64,000 bases of DNA from Macrosoma leucophasiata (GCA_036365455.1 JAWQUS010000022.1:1-64000); one strand, 5' to 3'; shown: positions 43,240-54,722, counted from the stretch's first letter. Notes: a model not told the origin generated them from the sequence alone. Made by a program: numbers and translations.

Positions 43240-44480
43240 ATTCAGAGATCGAGATTGAAAATTCGCTAAAACGTAAAAACTCTCACGTAATTTATATTCG
43301 TCCTCGGACTTGCTTGTAATATTATTGTAGGTAGTTGGTACAATTGCGATATTGCGTTTGGACATTGACCTATATCCTATATGTACTATAACAGTACTAG
43401 ACAGGACATTCCCCTTGGTAGCATTGTTCCAGTTTCCAAACGTCAGTTTACCACACTTGCCCACAGTAACATGACAGATGACGTGGAAACGTCTCATAAA
43501 TATTTGCGGCTGTTTGTTCCCGGTGTCTTCTCTATAACTCATTGCCTTTGGAAGCAAAAATAGTACATACATGCTTTTGCAGTAGGTGCCTGATACCTAC
43601 TTAAATTTAATTTCCCCGTCTATATTAAACAGTTAAACGGAAATAAACGTCAACGTGTGTGAAAAAATAACATGAGTGGTTTGGCCATAGCACGCGGGGG
43701 AAACGCTCGCGCTGGTGTAATCTGTAACTATGACGTCACCTGTTAAAAGTCCGTCTCACTGATTACTCATTTCGAATCAATGGCGACCCTGTTTCATGGG
43801 AGGTGATAATGTGTGACGTCATATAATTTCGTACTATGTACTATGTAGATGTCTATTCGCTGTTGGTATGGTACCGTCTCATAACATCGCCTTGAACTTG
43901 ATCTTCGAGGTGTTTTCCTATGAAGAGATGGAGTGAGGTCATCATTACCATCACTTCAGCCGAGAGACGTTTATTGAAACAAGGTGCTGAGCTGATGGTG
44001 AGGGGTTGGTCTGTTCTGGTTTACATTACAGTGGATAGTTGTTGTATGTTGTGTATGAGAACCTATAAGAAGTCCATGGTATTAAAAGTAAAATTACTGA
44101 AGTGAAATTACTGAATTGTACCCTGTAAACGCAAATACAAACAAACGGTTTTTATCTTTTAAAAAAAATCTCATTATTCGCTCGCATATGGATTAAAATA
44201 CAATAATTATCTTTATAATTTCCTACAAACTTATTTAGTTTTTGTGACCAAATTTCCAAATGTTACTTCAACTATAACAACATCAGAGTGTTGACGCTCG
44301 GGATAACGGTATCGATAACTGAATGCGATGACTCGCTGATGTCGACGTTACTAAACAAACATTTTATTATAATAATTTCTGTTAAGACACTTTTTCGGGA
44401 AAACCCCCAAGAACTATAATTATAATCTCAACCGATTAGTATTCGTATAAGTAACTATAGAATAGGAGGTAACTCTCAAA
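43240..44480. other. Intron 2 non-coding stretch
   Basis: No repeat family or gene is recognised with confidence. The open frames of up to 148 codons include the microsatellite and show no domain. Confidence 0.45.
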
Positions 44481-44484
44481 CAAA

Positions 44485-44755
44485 GCATGGTAAAAAATGG
44501 TAAGTGAATACTGCAGCCTATCTAATAGACATCTGCACTTAAACCGGAGGCTCCAATAGAGTTGCGCTGCTACCCCTGAAACCCAAGTTAAAAGTCAACC
44601 CTGTTATTATGGGCCATACATTACCATCTAACCGGAACACGATATTGCTGAACACTGCCATTTGGCGGCAGATACTCGTAGATCAGGTAATGCGGTGGTG
44701 CCTACGACACTACGTCCTCCAGCTCCCTGCTGCCCTGGAAGTCTACTTCTGTAAA
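44485..44755 (-). repeat. Family A repeat, antisense, diverged
   Basis: GGTAAGTGAATACTGCAGCC, CATACATTACCATCTAACCG, GAACACTGCCATTTGGCGG and GCGGTGGTGCCTACGACACT are in order. Confidence 0.75.
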
Positions 44756-44991
44756 CGTACCAAACAGTTCCGCGTTTCTTTCTCTCGCGCAATTGGAACG
44801 GTTTTTTGATGTATGTCGTCATCAGTTCGGTTGAGTGCAGTTATCTCGGTCGTTTTCCTGTGCGGATGTTGTTTGTTGTAATTGTAACAGATAATTAAGA
44901 TTTCGTAAATGGCACGGCACCGATATGCCTCCGGTCCCGGGTTCGATGCTCGATGCTTCAATGTTCGGGTTGGGTAACAGAGTAGGTATCA

Positions 44992-46949
44992 TTTGTTTCT
45001 TTGCATTTTTAAAGATAATTCAAAACATTTTTTAATATAGTTTATTTAAATTTAACTAAAGTATGTATGTACCATTTTGTTCGATAACCTTTTGCCATCT
45101 TGTAAGTAGGGACATGATCCCATTGCTATAAACATTTTGGGACTTCTCATCAAAATACCGCGACAAGTGGATTTGGCAGTCCTCTCGTGATGTTAACCTA
45201 ACATTGCATAAAGAATTCTGAAGAGACCGAAACAGGTGGAAATCTGAAGGTGCAAGGTCAGGACTATACGGCGGATGCATTAACACCTCCCAGCCAAACT
45301 CTCTTAATTTTTACTGAGTGGCTATAGATGTGTGAGGTCTAGCGTTATCATGATGAAACACCACACCCCTTCTGTTGATCAATTCCGGCCGCTTTCTCTC
45401 AACTTCTTGCTTTAATCTCATCAGTTGTTCGCAGTAGAGTTCAGAATCGATAGTCCTGCCTGGTGGTAATAGCTCATAATGAATAATGCCCTTCCAATCC
45501 CACCACACACACAAGATCACCTAATTGCGAGTTCTGTATGGAATCCATGCTATGATAAATACAGCGAACAGTTAGAGACCTTTCAACGTAAGTTTTTACG
45601 ATCCCTGAATTATCGCTGTTTTGCTTCTAAGTCCCCTTATGAAACACTTTTATCAAAATTTTCTTTATCAACACTCAAAATGAGAAGATTGCTTTTAGAT
45701 CAAATGTTACTATACAACATATGTCACTACAAATTTGACTGCAATAGACTTAATAATCAAGTTTATATTAGTATTCCATGTCGTTCTACGACACGAAATA
45801 CCCGTAAGAACAACCTATTTGCACCCCCTAATTGTAAAACTAATGCAGGTGAGCGAGCACCTATAAATAGACTCATGAAACAATATAACAAATATTTCAC
45901 TAAGGTAGAATTTTTTGAAACGTCACCTAACGCATTTAAGCGAAATGTTCTAAATGTAATGCAGAACATTAATAATAACATAATGTAAGATTAATATTGT
46001 TTACTTTGTGTTAACATCTGTGGTGTATTCTTTTTGTTATTTTTTTTTTGTTCAAAAAAATGATTTTGTATTTTCACACCGTTACCCTAAAATCTCCTAA
46101 TAGTTAATTTGTGGACAACGGGGTTGATTACGCTCCTTGTAAAATTATGTACCGAGTAATTGTCCTTGTTACTTTATGAGTGTAATTGTTTGTTGTCCTA
46201 AATAAATTAAAAAAAAAAAAAAAAACCCGGGTTTCGCCACAGTCTGTGAAGCCTGACCGGCCTTTGACCACGACCTTTTTCGCACGTTCTTGTCGTACGT
46301 GATCCACTTTTCATCACCAGTTATCAGCTTCTTCAAAAATGATTCGGTTTCATTACGTCGTAATAAAGAATCACAAATGAGTACACGGTTCATTAGGTTT
46401 CTTTCAGTGAGCTCATGAGGTACCCAAATATCGAGCTTTTTTTTGTACCCAGCTTTTTTCAAATGCGCCAAAACTGTTTTGTGATCAATTCTCAGTTCTT
46501 CAGCTACGTCGTAACTACTGATATGTCGAACTTGCTCCACTTTTTCAAAAATGGCATCCATTTTATCCGTAATAGGGCGACCAGAGCGAGGTGCATCTTT
46601 GACATCAAAATTTCCGGATTGAAAACGCTTAAACCAAATTTGTGCTACTCTCACAGACACTGCACTAGATCCATAAACATCGCAAAGTTTTTTCGCGGAT
46701 TGCGTTGCATTTTTACCTTTTTTGTAGTAAAATTTTAAATGTATCGAATTTCTTCATTAGATTCACTCATCTTGACATTACGAAAAACAAATAAAAATCA
46801 CACATTTGCCTAATTTGAATTTGGAATTATGTTCTTTAAAATTTTAACTTTCAGTGATACCAAAACCAGCCAGATACAAATACTACAGCCAAAGAGATTT
46901 TAGTACAAGTTCATACATACTATAAAGCGAAAAGACTTTTTCCCCAACC
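44992..46949 (-). pseudogene. mariner transposon, split by a LINE fragment
   Basis: On the minus strand the transposase reads SVRVAQIWFKRFQSGNFDVK, then ITGDEKWITYDK (first Asp), VVFHHDNARPHTS (second Asp) and YSPDLAPSDFHLF (third Asp). The D,D34D mariner triad is thus still legible. The terminus GGTTGGGGAAAAAGTC is intact at about 46931-46947. The other end has lost its outermost bases. Lesions are a 1-nt deletion near the N-terminus, a Gln-to-stop change after TSIATQ, and the 690-bp insertion at 45534-46223. Transposase cuts and pastes DNA in the nucleus; this copy is dead. Confidence 0.9.
45534..46223 (+). mobile_element. 5'-truncated non-LTR retrotransposon inside the mariner
   Basis: The frame (TCT GTA TGG onward to 45988) reads SVWNPCYDKYSEQLETFQRK, then FLRSLNYRCF and MRRLLLDQMLLYNICHYKFD. 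This is the far C-terminal part of a Jockey/CR1-type RT ORF, open to its natural stop. A 3' UTR and a poly-A of about 17 nt follow. Comparison with the mariner at 62 kb shows the transposase sequence broken exactly between GCGAGTT and AACCCGGG. Little or no target duplication is visible. Confidence 0.88.
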
Positions 46950-47525
46950 TATTATTATCGTAAATTTAATTCAAATGCAATTTTGCAGTGCCACAAAATA
47001 GCAACTTAGTATTACTACAACCTCATTTTAAGACCTTCATGTATCTATTTAGTTCGCAAATAAATGACTATGATAAAAAGGGGAGGGGGTGGTTTCTCAT
47101 CAGTGACTTCCGGATAACTAGTAGATACAGCCGATTGCCACTAAGCAACGGAAGTCTCTGATCTCAGTAAAATAGTTCAAGGAAGGTTAAAGATAAGTTT
47201 GAAGAAATTGTAAGGCAAATACCAAACCTCAATTTAATTCTCCCATACAAATAGTTCGTACCTGTCATATCTGTGACACATCATTTAATTCTGGCGTGGA
47301 CGTCTCTCGGTCTTTTGGCCGAGATGATGAACGTTAGGAAGCGAGGTGTTACCTGCACGGCTAGGGCTGCTATAGCTGTAACAATAAATCAAGGCACACC
47401 TGTGTTGTGTGTTACAACCCCGGATCAATATCCACGTTTATTGATCGGAAGCGACACGCCAGAACTGGGTGCGGTCCGTTCCTGACCTTCCCGATTAGAT
47501 ATATTGAACAATTTATTGCATGGAT
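46950..47525. other. Intron 2 non-coding stretch
   Basis: No gene is recognised. CTCGGTCTTTTGGCCGAG at about 47308 forms a 7-bp stem that superficially resembles the U2 snRNA start. ATCAATATCCACGTTTATTG follows at about 47425. Confidence 0.45.
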
Positions 47526-47529
47526 CGAA

Positions 47530-47875
47530 CTGCCTCAGTAGTTGAGTGGTGTCAGGCCACTATTGCTACGTTGCAGTATTGGGTTTGATCCCCGGGTCGG
47601 GACTATCAGATGAAGGCGCATTATTCTTTATAATTTCCGCTGCTAATGGGATATTTCCGTCTTCGGAAAGTTTGCAGTGATACCCTCGGATTTGGTTCTG
47701 CGCATTTTGGAGTAATCTGTAGCTTCCACAATGCCTCCACATAAGCCTACATAAGCGGCCACCTGATGCCAGTACTTGTCTAGTTCGGAAGATGGCGTAT
47801 GACCGAGTTGCATTGCACATACGAAGTTTTGGCAAGAGTTGCCCTATATACAACTTGTTAACATTAAACTTTGCA
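47530..47875 (+). repeat. tRNA-like SINE head with repeat body
   Basis: TGCCTCAGTAGTTGAGTGGT and GGGTTTGATCCCCGGGTCGG are A-box and B-box-like regions of a tRNA-derived SINE. The body reaches GATGGCGTATGACCGAGTTG, also seen at about 41.82 kb. Confidence 0.6.
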
Positions 47876-47899
47876 GGCCAGTACTGACTATCGGTGTTA

Positions 47900-48215
47900 T
47901 ATTTAAGCTTTCATTTAAAAGAGTTCCTACTGAGTTTGTTTGGTAGCGGAGTTCGCCTCAGAAGTGAATGACTTTGATTTTGACGAATTAGTTTTTCTTT
48001 TTCTTCACATCTAGTTCATGTAAGGAAGGAAATGATAAGTTTTGTGATATTTTAACTAGGTACGTTTATTTTTATTTCAAATATTTATGCACCATTAATA
48101 TCCGTTTTTACTTTAGATACTAATAGTTACTCATTCTAGGTTAATTTGATTTCTAGATGTTTTAAATTATCTGTAAAGATCTATTTGAAATGAATTCTTT
48201 TTTCTTTGTAACACT
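47900..48215 (+). repeat. Family C LINE 3' UTR-like repeat
   Basis: AAGCTTTCATTTAAAAGAGT, TAGCGGAGTTCGCCTCAG and TCTGTAAAGATCTATTTGAA match the 28.3-kb copy in order and spacing. Confidence 0.75.
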
Positions 48216-48479
48216 AAACCGTTCCCCCTTCCATTTTGTTATCATCAGTTTTGGAGTCATCCAATTGTCTCCCATTGTAAAAGTTAATTCAAAGACGTAT
48301 GTCAAAAATCGGAATCTCCACTGGGATGGGCTCTACAACGCAATACGCAATTGCGTCACAACCTAACTTTTGGGCGATAAGAACCGATAACCTGACGTCA
48401 GCCGTATGTTTATAAATACAGCTCGAAGTGAGGTTATCATGGAATATTCCTTCGTGCACACGACTGTTTAAGGGGTAGC

Positions 48480-48770
48480 GGTTGCGGATTTACAAATTTG
48501 TTGCCAGCAGGCTGTTCAATATTTTGTCGCCCCTACTAAAATGTACGTATCTTCACGCTTGTAATCCCGGAATGGGTAGGCGGAGGTAAATGCATGCTTT
48601 CAAGCATAACTGCAGACATCAACGATTCGCCTGTTACGTTTTCGCCCACGTAACAGGTGACGGTGCCTGTTGATATCTCTGGGTATCGTGGGACGCTGTT
48701 GCCTACCCGAACCACTACCTAATACGCAATACTACCACCCTATTGAAATTATTTGACCGCCATTGTAGAA
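48480..48770. repeat. Compound of hAT end, LINE end and family B scraps
   Basis: GCGGATTTACAAATTTGTTG and TTTTGTCGCCCC at about 48486-48535 match the start of the hAT-like element at 52352. TATCTTCACGCTTGTAATCC follows as a LINE 3' word, then a decayed family B piece (GTGGGACGCTGTTGCC). Confidence 0.6.
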
Positions 48771-48985
48771 ATCATATTTGCATATTTTCTCGCGTATACT
48801 ACTCCCAACTTCTCTTTCTTACCCGACGTTTCGGTCGCTTTCCAGCTACCGTGGTCACGGGTAGACTGAAACGAAACAGATCGATACGTCGGGTAAGAAA
48901 GAGAAGTTGGGAGAAGCATAAGCGAGAAAATCCGCAAACATGATTTCTATAATGTATGAAGCTCACGAAAACCTACGGAATCGTT
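48763..48985. mobile_element. Foldback MITE 'TTTTCTCGCGTATAC', copy 2
   Basis: TATTTTCTCGCGTATACTAC, CCCGACGTTTCGGTCGCTTT and the inverted TAAGCGAGAAAATCCGCAAA give the family. Internal AGAGAAGTTGGGAG arms pair as well. Confidence 0.85.
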
Positions 48986-49289
48986 GTTTTTGAGCGCCAT
49001 TGTTATGTTGAATGAAATAGACCGCGCACTGGCAGAAATCAGAACATCAACGAACTCAGTTCGCAAATCCGCGGTTTTTTTTACAAAAGATAACTCTTAT
49101 TTCTGTCGTCGGCGAGATGAAACGGAGCCAATTGAACACAGCGGCGTCTTGTCGTCTCATCTGTCCGTGTGTTGATACTGTTGGTCGGTTTATTTCAGAC
49201 GTTATCGTGTTCTAATTGCCCAGTTGTGTGTTTTGCTATTTGTCATCATATCGATATTTCGTTGATTTAGTTTAAAAAGAAAATCATCG

Positions 49290-49462
49290 TTCATCAATTA
49301 GCCGAAATATGTCCACTGCTGGACCAAACCCTCCCAATAAGGGGGATATACCATAATCGCCACGCTTGGGATGCGGATTGGCGATCGTAATGGTGGCAGT
49401 CTTATTGGAGGACGCTACTGCCCATCTTGCGTAATTGCCCTTACTACCTTCTTACTATGATA
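49290..49462 (-). repeat. Family B repeat, antisense orientation, partial
   Basis: ATATGTCCACTGCTGGACCA, GGGGGATATACCATAATCGC and GGAGGACGCTACTGCCC are present. The distal third is missing. Confidence 0.75.
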
Positions 49463-50865
49463 GTCGTATTGTATATAAATAAGATAAGGATATCTATATA
49501 GAATCCGTCTATCATATGAATAAGGTTTTTCTTTCAAGTCCCAAAAAAAAGTACAAATATAATTAGTTGTATGTCTTTTAATATTTACTTAAAAATATGA
49601 AGCACCGCGGATGTTGCGTAGAATGTTCTCGATTGCACACATTCGAGTCACTGTGATAAAGTACTTCTTATCATCATTATTTTATATCTTAAATATAACA
49701 GTTATTAACGTCCAATTATAATGGTATTAAATTATGTAATTATCAATCAAAGTGGCCAGTAGGTACGCAAAAATACGGCCTTGCCATGGACTGACTTGCG
49801 ATAATTTAATTTAATTATCGATATCGATGTTTATAAACACGTTACATCACTAGAGAGTTATCGAGCTATATGTCATGTACAATGTTGTTTTGTGACCTAG
49901 CCGCGATAACGGTGGGGATGGGGATGCGCGGGAGTGAGTCAGCCGATTCTTTCTCTTTGAAGAGAGAGCCAGCTAAATTTCTGTCTGTGTTGACATTTGG
50001 TGCACACATGTACATCAGTGACCTAAACATGAACGTGTAACAAAACTGAAGGAATTTCAAAAAACGGAGTGACTTTTGGGGTATAAATAGAGGAATTTAG
50101 AAAAATATTTAATAAGATATAGGCGTTATTGTGAGTATCACAAGTAGGTACATTTTAAATTACAAAATAAAGAGTTATTAATAAAATTTGCGAAAATGGA
50201 CCGTCTTTCTCCTTTGCCTCCGAAAAGCTAAGCCTAATTTTTTGAAAAAAATCCATAACATAGATTTTACTTATAGATTACAGGAAAACCAAGAAGTTCG
50301 TCTATATTTATTGTAACGTACGAAATTAATTAATTTTACGGAACTCTGTGGACGCGACTTGGATTAGCTTTTGGCCGCTTATTTATAATTCTTCATACAC
50401 ACTCGACGTGTGTTAAGAGAAAACTTATATAATTTTTCTATTTCCAAAATGGTGACATATCGCTTAATGCCGTCTAGCCTATCACAATAAATAATGTTAT
50501 CTGACCAAGACGCCCCACGTAATTACACAAATTGATCGGCGCGCGCGCACTTGTGGCACACCTCTAACCGCCAAGTGAAGTTCCGAGTGACAGTACAAAG
50601 TGAAGTTCAAAGTGTTATCAAAATGAAGTTTAAAGGTATTTATTTACTGCGTGGACTTGTAAATACTTGAAAAGTAGATGAGAGTCTGAGGTTAATAGTG
50701 TACCTTATAGAATTATCTTCACGCCAGGTCCCCAATGGGGTAGGCAGAAGTCCTAGAAGTTTTTGTTGTTAATGGATAAACCTTAGATAACGGTGGCCTC
50801 ATTTACTCATGTCAGAATAATTGTTAGTTCTAATTAACGATCATTATCTCAACTTTGAATTAATG
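49463..50865. other. Intron 2 non-coding stretch
   Basis: AT-rich intron. ATCTTCACGCCAGGTCCCCA at about 50718 is an inverted LINE 3' end. No gene is supported. Confidence 0.45.
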
Positions 50866-51085
50866 AAGCCCGCATGGCTCCGCGGCTGGTGTAGATCGCA
50901 AGCGATCTACTCGGTTAAGTGATACGGGCGCGGTTGGGTGTGTGATGGGTGACAGCCAGTGGCAAATTAATATGCGCACGTTAAGCCATTGGTCCCGGTC
51001 GCTATGGATAGATAGCAGTCGTTAAATCTTGTCGGAGGCCTTATGGGCTCTACCGGTTTGAAAACATTCGACAGCGGGGGGTGGC
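50866..51085 (+). repeat. SINE-like repeat 'TTAAGCCATTGGTCCCGGTC'
   Basis: GCGCACGTTAAGCCATTGGT and CCCGGTCGCTATGGATAGAT are words I recognise from an abundant lepidopteran repeat. The start CGCATGGCTCCGCGGCTGG contains a short hairpin (ATCGCAAGCGAT) just downstream. Boundaries are approximate. Confidence 0.5.
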
Positions 51086-51129
51086 CACTAACTCGGTATA
51101 CTCGGTATCTCCACCAACAGTTCATAAGT

Positions 51130-51215
51130 TCTTAGACCTCCAGTGTTTGTGTCGAAGTCTATAGGTTGAAGTGTTCACTTATCACCAATCTAAACTTTAA
51201 GCTTGCATCACAAAA
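51130..51215 (+). repeat. Family A scrap, sense
   Basis: GTCTATAGGTTGAAGTGTTC and CTTATCACCAATCTAAACTT are decayed family A words. Confidence 0.4.
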
Positions 51216-52343
51216 ATGTTCTGAACACACTACCTTCACTCGATCACTTACTGTACCTAAAAAACTTATACAAATGAGTGAAGTTGGGTGCATAAGCTTT
51301 GCCGCGGTCTCTTAGAGAGAGTTTCGAGACAGAGAGCAAGTTTCCTGAATGTTGGCCTGATGAAAGCGAACTACCTCGCGTATCTTTCCCATGCCATAAA
51401 ATCGTCTTCTCTGCAGCGACTTGTAACTATCTTCACGCGTTTAAGTTTTGCTCGAACTGTAAAATAATCGCGTTGTCGTCCCCGTTTACGTCTTTAATTT
51501 TTCTTGACCTTCCGTGCATATGAGAGGCTTTTGCGCCGTTGGAATTAATGTGGAAAAATGTGGGGTCCCCTCAGTTCAAATTGCGTACCTATTATAACTT
51601 CATTCATGTTCGATAGCGGGTGACCGGGTCAAATGATAATTTCAAGTAATAAATCCGTTTTATTACGTCTATATCTCGAGTTGGGTTCGAGGAACGATTT
51701 ATTTATTAAAAAGAGCAGGCAGGCAGAGAGTAATGGAGAGTGTTCGGCGTTTCTCTGCGAGATCGAATCACAAATGAACCTCATGAGAACCAAAGTAACA
51801 AATACCACACCGCGGACACTCTGCTAAAATTCCATACAAACGCTTATTCTGGATACCTATTACACAGACATCAATCAGTCTACGCGCACAAAGAAATGTA
51901 GCTCGTAGGGTTATCCTTAAACAATCGCAAACGGCTCGCAACCTCACTGTTGAATTTTATTCATCTGCCTCTCGAGGGGGGTGATGGGTGATGGGTGAGG
52001 CGAAGAAATCGGGCGAGACGTCGAAGGTGGTCGATGTGTCAATTATATACTTAGTATTATTACATAATAATGGCAATCCTTGAAACGTCCCACTGCTGGG
52101 CACAAGCCTCTCCCCTTTTTGGGGGAAAGCCTGCAGCTTACTCCACCAAGCTGATCTAATGCGGTTTGGTGGAGATACGGATTAGTGACCAACCCGCCGT
52201 TGGATGTTTTCAAACCGCCCATAAAGTCTCCGACAAGGTTGAACGACTGCTATCTATCGATAGCAACCGGGACCGACGGCTTATCGTGCCCTCCGAAGCA
52301 CGCGAAGCACGGTGTTATTACATATTCTCTGCTAATACCTATA
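51216..52343. other. Intron 2 non-coding stretch
   Basis: ACGTCCCACTGCTGGGCACA at about 52085 begins a common lepidopteran repeat that runs to about 52310 with CTCCGAAGCACGCG. GTGATGGGTGATGGGTGA is a small tandem at about 51981. No gene is seen. Confidence 0.5.
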
Positions 52344-52351
52344 GTTCACGG

Positions 52352-52932
52352 CAGTGGCGGATTTACAAATTTGCCGCCGGTAGGCTATTATTTTTGCCGC
52401 CCCTATATTTTGATATCATAGTTCACAATCATATAAGCAACATGTAAGCAACTTTTTTTCTATGGTTAGAATCATTGGGAACTATGATCTGAGCCTTGAT
52501 AATTTTAACAGTAATTATGTAAATAGAAATTAAAAAACCGGACAAGTGCGAGTTCTTTAATTTGAATACTCAAACTTCTTATAGATTTTCCAGTAATCTA
52601 GCAAAGGCAAAGAACTATTTTCAGTTCAGTACTTTCGGAGATATGGGGGGGGGGTGATCAATTTTCGTCGTTTTTCGTAAAATAACTTCAAATTTGTTTA
52701 TGCAAAAATTATTTTAAAAAAAACTGAGATGCTGACAACAACCTCTTTCATTTGATACGTTACACGACACAGTTTACGTTTTTTTTTAATTTTCTGATTT
52801 ACCCCCGAAAGTGGCCCCCCTGTGTAAAATTTATTATTTTACTTGACGTGTTCATCTTTGGGTCACCAATTTACATATATTCATCAAATTTCAACTCAAT
52901 CGGTCGAGTAGTTTCGGAGCAAATTTGCTGTG

Positions 52933-52978
<46 letters not shown>

Positions 52979-53097
52979 GCACGAGTGATCCTATAAGACT
53001 TCCTTTTTTCCTTTTAAGGTACGGAACCCTAAAAATATGTACTAATTCTGCCGCCCTAAGCTCCAGCCTACTCAGCCTGCTGGTAAATCCACCACTG
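52352..53097. mobile_element. hAT-like element with perfect 8-bp target duplications
   Basis: It starts CAGTGGCGGATTTAC and ends GGTAAATCCACCACTG, an imperfect inverted repeat. The 8 bp GTTCACGG flank both sides exactly (52344-52351 and 53098-53105). The outer parts share GCCGCC words. The interior (about 52530-53035) is a retroelement-type segment from ACCGGACAAGTGCGAG through (GACA)n to ACGGAACCCTAAAAA, so it is nested or captured. No transposase is present. Confidence 0.9.
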
Positions 53098-53324
53098 GTT
53101 CACGGAATACTGAACCTCAAATATTATACGGTTTAATATTTTCATATGCATTTGCTAAAGGGCTGTTATTTTAATACATATTTCGGAGAATTCAATTTGA
53201 TTGCCTATTTGTTGGTAGATTGTTGTGGATAAGCTAACCAAAGTAAACGATGAACTTTTAGAGAGAAGCAATATAAATAAACAACATGTTAATAGCCGTG
53301 TTGGCATGTTGACATCTGGTCACT

Positions 53325-53358
53325 TGTACAGTACAGTACAGTACAGTACAGTACAGCT
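53325..53358. repeat. (TACAG)n pentamer microsatellite
   Basis: Six to seven copies of GTACA end in CTGTAC, which makes the right edge palindromic. Confidence 0.9.
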
Positions 53359-53484
53359 GTACTTCCGCCTCGCTGACCTTGTGCTGGGCCTAGATAACGT
53401 GACCTGTGGCTTACTCCCGCTTAGGGTTACCAATCCTGATGCCCTGTTTTTGTATAAGATTTTTATTAACCCTTGCAACTCTCA

Positions 53485-53685
53485 CTGGTGGTAGATTGCC
53501 AGTAGGAGCTCGAGGGCGTAGGCACCAACGCATTATCTAATCTATCTACAACCAAATAACCAGCAGTGTTCAGCACTATCGTGTTCCGGTTAGCTGGTAA
53601 TGTATGGCCCCGTAATTACTCACAAAGACTTAACAACAAACGTCTCAGGGGTGGCAACGCATCTGCATTTTGATCTCCTAGGGGG
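53485..53685 (+). repeat. Family A repeat, sense, 5' two-thirds
   Basis: GGTGGTAGATTGCCAGTAGG, GTGTTCAGCACTATCGTGTT and GGTGGCAACGCATCTGCATT are in order. It is cut off at TGATCTCCTAG by the next MITE. Confidence 0.8.
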
Positions 53686-53858
53686 CAACCGCCTAACTCT
53701 AATGCTTTCGTTTAAGATGTTACCTATCTTGTCAGTTTCGTACCGTCTATTGAAACATTTTGCTCTTAAGTATATACCGGCGGACGAAAACACTTCCAGG
53801 CAAAAGTGAGGCGGTACGAAAGCATTATAGTTAGGCGCTCGGCTCCAATTCAATTCAA
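53680..53858. mobile_element. MITE 'ACCGCCTAACTCTAATGC', copy 2
   Basis: GGGGCAACCGCCTAACTCTA and the inverted GAAAGCATTATAGTTAGGCG are its ends. AAGTATATACCGGCGGACGA lies inside. It appears to have inserted into the family A copy, whose 3' half resumes at about 53878. Confidence 0.85.
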
Positions 53859-53877
53859 TTCAAATTATTTATTGCGT

Positions 53878-53998
53878 TATGTCATATGGGTACATAGGTG
53901 GTGGTTCTCCCTGGTCATTGTGTGGATATCTATAGGCTGCTATAGATAAAGGCCAGCTATAGGCCGGGTGCTGAGTTGCCACCTTCATAACAAAATAA
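53878..53998 (+). repeat. Family A repeat, sense, 3' third
   Basis: GGTCATTGTGTGGATATCTA and TATAGGCTGC lead to TTGCCACCTTCATAACAAAA. It probably continues the copy that starts at 53485, with a local TATAGGC-containing duplication. Confidence 0.7.
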
Positions 53999-54073
53999 AA
54001 CTAGACATGCTATATATTATTCTGTGTCTGTAAACAATACACGTTGAACCTTGTGTTGGTTGGTTGGTTACAG

Positions 54074-54179
54074 TTGAAACGTCTGATGACGGAGATCAAC
54101 GAGACGGTGTCGGCGGCGTGCGACATGGACGACCACCGGCTCGGCAGCTTCCCCACTGAACACGCCGACACCACCGAAG
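54074..54179 (+). CDS. DENND2: DENND2-like exon 3 (residues 617-652)
   Basis: The 106-nt exon follows acceptor GGTTGGTTACAG and ends GAA G before donor GTACAG, a weaker donor than its neighbours. It encodes LKRLMTEINETVSAACDMDD, then HRLGSFPTEHADTTE. The split codon is completed by AG of exon 4 to give Glu, so phase 1 is satisfied. A basic/amphipathic start suggests a helix; no domain is recognised. The sequence around its donor recurs in degenerate form in the following intron (see 54150-54722). Confidence 0.85.
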
Positions 54180-54345
54180 GTACAGCGTTCAGTATTATCA
54201 CGACTGAACAACACTAACACTGCTACTGAACAAGATATACCGTGACTGATCATATCGACACCAGCGAAAGTACAGCATCAAGTTATATCGTGACTAACGA
54301 GTAACACAGCAACTGAACACGAGTTATACATAACGTGACCATTTT
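54150..54345 (+). repeat. Degenerate tandem duplication of the exon-3/intron boundary
   Basis: The boundary words ACTGAACACGCCGACACC and GAAGGTACAGCGTTCAG recur as CTGATCATATCGACACCAGC and GAAAGTACAGCATCAAG about 80 bp on. CTGAACACGAGTTATAC follows near 54313. A further isolated copy is at about 54655-54722. None is spliced into the model. Confidence 0.6.
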
Positions 54346-54689
54346 TATCGTCACTCAAAACGGGACATTCTCAAAATTAACCAGTGCGGAAGAGGCTTAC
54401 CGATGAACGCCCAGCTATAACGCCCTTCTTTAGGTGACGTTTTAAGTACGAGTATCTTAGGTGTCACCTATCGATTGCTTTTGAAATTATTATAAATTAT
54501 TCAAAAAATATTACAATTTCGCATTGACGTTTGCAGGCAACTTTAGTCGGGTACGCTACACTTTCGCTTCCGAAAAGTTTTCCTGGGACACCGGGACGGG
54601 GTGCATGAAATCGGGACTGTCCCGTTCAAAACGGGACATATCGGTCACGAGTACTGAACACGAATTACACTGTAATTAATCACGCCGAC

Positions 54690-54722
54690 ATCACCGAAGG
54701 TGGTGGGTGTACCTTCGGTGAT
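54690..54722. repeat. 12-bp perfect hairpin in an exon-3-like copy
   Basis: ATCACCGAAGGT pairs with ACCTTCGGTGAT across 9 nt. The left arm is a copy of the exon-3 donor region. Confidence 0.9.

Noticed and set aside
43126..43572. 148-codon minus-strand frame
   Set aside because: A third of it is the (TGCGTG)n microsatellite and the rest has no protein-like signature or splice context.
47300..47330. U2 snRNA-like start (CTCGGTCTTTTGGCCGAG)
   Set aside because: Only the first hairpin-like 20 nt are similar. The branch-recognition and Sm-site regions that should follow are absent.
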